Shown: piece by piece, positions 63,467 to 64,000 of the stretch
How positions within the stretch are numbered: the stretch's first letter is position 1
How the letters are laid out: every line of letters starts with the position of its first letter
From: AP-15 sp963732095
Lineage (GTDB): Bacteria > Pseudomonadota > Alphaproteobacteria > ATCC43930 > CGMCC-115725
Direction of reading: 5' to 3'
Assembly (NCBI GenBank): GCA_963732095.1
Contig: CAVSZA010000047.1
Span: forward strand, 1-64,000
DNA: 64,000 nt
Made by a program: the position numbers and the translations under genes
Notes under the pieces: generated by a model
Database searches by the model: none
Told to the model about the DNA's origin: nothing
Seen by the model: the letters and a program-made list of their open reading frames with translations, nothing else

Positions 63467-64000
63467 ATGACCGATCCGGTAGTCCGGTACGAAGCAGACG
63501 AAAAGGTCAGCGTCATCACCTTAAATCGTCCGGAAAAGCTCAACGCCATCAGTGCGGAGCTGCAATGTCAGCTGCTCGCTGCCTTCTTGCGGGCGGATGA
63601 GGACGCAGAAACAAGCGTCGTCCTGTTGCAGGCCGAAGGCCGCAGCTTCTGCGCCGGCTACGACATTTCGGCGAAAGAGCCGGGGACGGACGACTGGCGC
63701 AGCAACCCGACCACGGCGCATCAGCATCTGAGCGTCCAGCTCGATTTCGAGATGACGCCTTGGGCCATGAAAAAACCGGTGATCGCCTCGGTTCAGGGGC
63801 ACGTCATGGGCGGCGGCTGTGAACTCGTCATGCTGTGCGATCTGACGATCGCCGCCGACAATGCAACCTTTGGCGAGCCGGAAGTGCGCTTCTCCAGTGT
63901 CGGCCCGGCGATCGTCATGCCAATGATCATCGGCTACAAGAGGGCGCGGGAACTCCTCTATTTCGGCGACACCATCGATGCCAAGAGCGCACTGGAGCTC
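63467..64000 (+). CDS. enoyl-CoA hydratase/isomerase family protein (partial)
   Basis: Starts at ATG 63467 with GAGGGGAG upstream and runs off the right edge (178 residues visible). Crotonase fold: VITLNRPEKLNAIS, the oxyanion-hole AEGRSFCAGYDISAKE and VQGHVMGGGCELVMLCDL followed by FGEPEVRFSSVG. Cytoplasmic acyl-CoA metabolism. It lies just after the CoA-ligase remnant, consistent with a former acyl-CoA degradation operon. Confidence 0.87.
   Translation, partial: MTDPVVRYEADEKVSVITLNRPEKLNAISAELQCQLLAAFLRADEDAETSVVLLQAEGRSFCAGYDISAKEPGTDDWRSNPTTAHQHLSVQLDFEMTPWAMKKPVIASVQGHVMGGGCELVMLCDLTIAADNATFGEPEVRFSSVGPAIVMPMIIGYKRARELLYFGDTIDAKSALEL

Overview
The window reads as a GC-rich alphaproteobacterial chromosome segment, most like Rhizobiales (Bradyrhizobium/Rhodopseudomonas relatives). 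This is inferred from gene content (a PmtA-type phospholipid methyltransferase, MscS/Kup/K+ antiporter, FixK/FNR-type boxes, benzoate/catechol degradation, several luciferase-like monooxygenases) and from intergenic inverted repeats typical of that group. No rRNA, tRNA or CRISPR array was seen.

Layout. 0-4.6 kb: a divergent C4 acid-sugar (threonate/erythronate) catabolic cluster with a branched-chain-type substrate-binding protein. 4.5-9.9 kb: K+/H+ antiporter, Kup and MscS, an ion/osmotic group. 10-16.2 kb: an SDR plus FAH-family hydrolase, a two-domain cold-shock protein, PmtA, two tandem MetE-like proteins and a PPOX-fold protein. 16.5-21.4 kb: a Gld-like ABC transport operon. 21.5-23.2 kb: an unusual membrane/[2Fe-2S]/class III cyclase fusion. 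23.5-27.2 kb: TTC38-like protein, LLM oxidoreductase and Spy-like protein.

29.2-35.9 kb holds the most interesting system: a sigma-54 activator, a consensus -24/-12 promoter with an upstream dyad, a long Asn/Thr/Gly-repeat secreted protein, a small secreted partner, a C39-type peptidase (FapD-like), two small exported proteins, and convergently an outer-membrane barrel with an N-terminal coiled coil (FapF-like). I read it as a diverged Fap-type functional amyloid secretion locus. It is bracketed by two partial, direct-orientation copies of a spy-usp gene pair, which suggests insertion or duplication by homologous recombination.

37-48 kb: receiver-cyclase, glycerol kinase, a cupin, a PEP-CTERM protein, a TPR-sulfotransferase, a CobW GTPase, an LVIVD propeller protein, an LLM oxidoreductase and a DUF4242 protein. 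48-52.9 kb: a benABD-catA-catB operon for benzoate to muconolactone, without benC, catC or an intact regulator. 53-60 kb is scarred: truncated oxidoreductases, an IS5-family element splitting dps, catalase, an HD protein, an MlaC-like protein and a second remnant of a catR/benM-type control region. 60.6-64 kb: an esterase, an LLM protein, the tail of a CoA-ligase and a partial enoyl-CoA hydratase.

Ten single-base insertions (and no isolated deletions) interrupt otherwise well-conserved genes between 0.9 and 34 kb. They may be assembly errors or real decay, and each is located in the entries.
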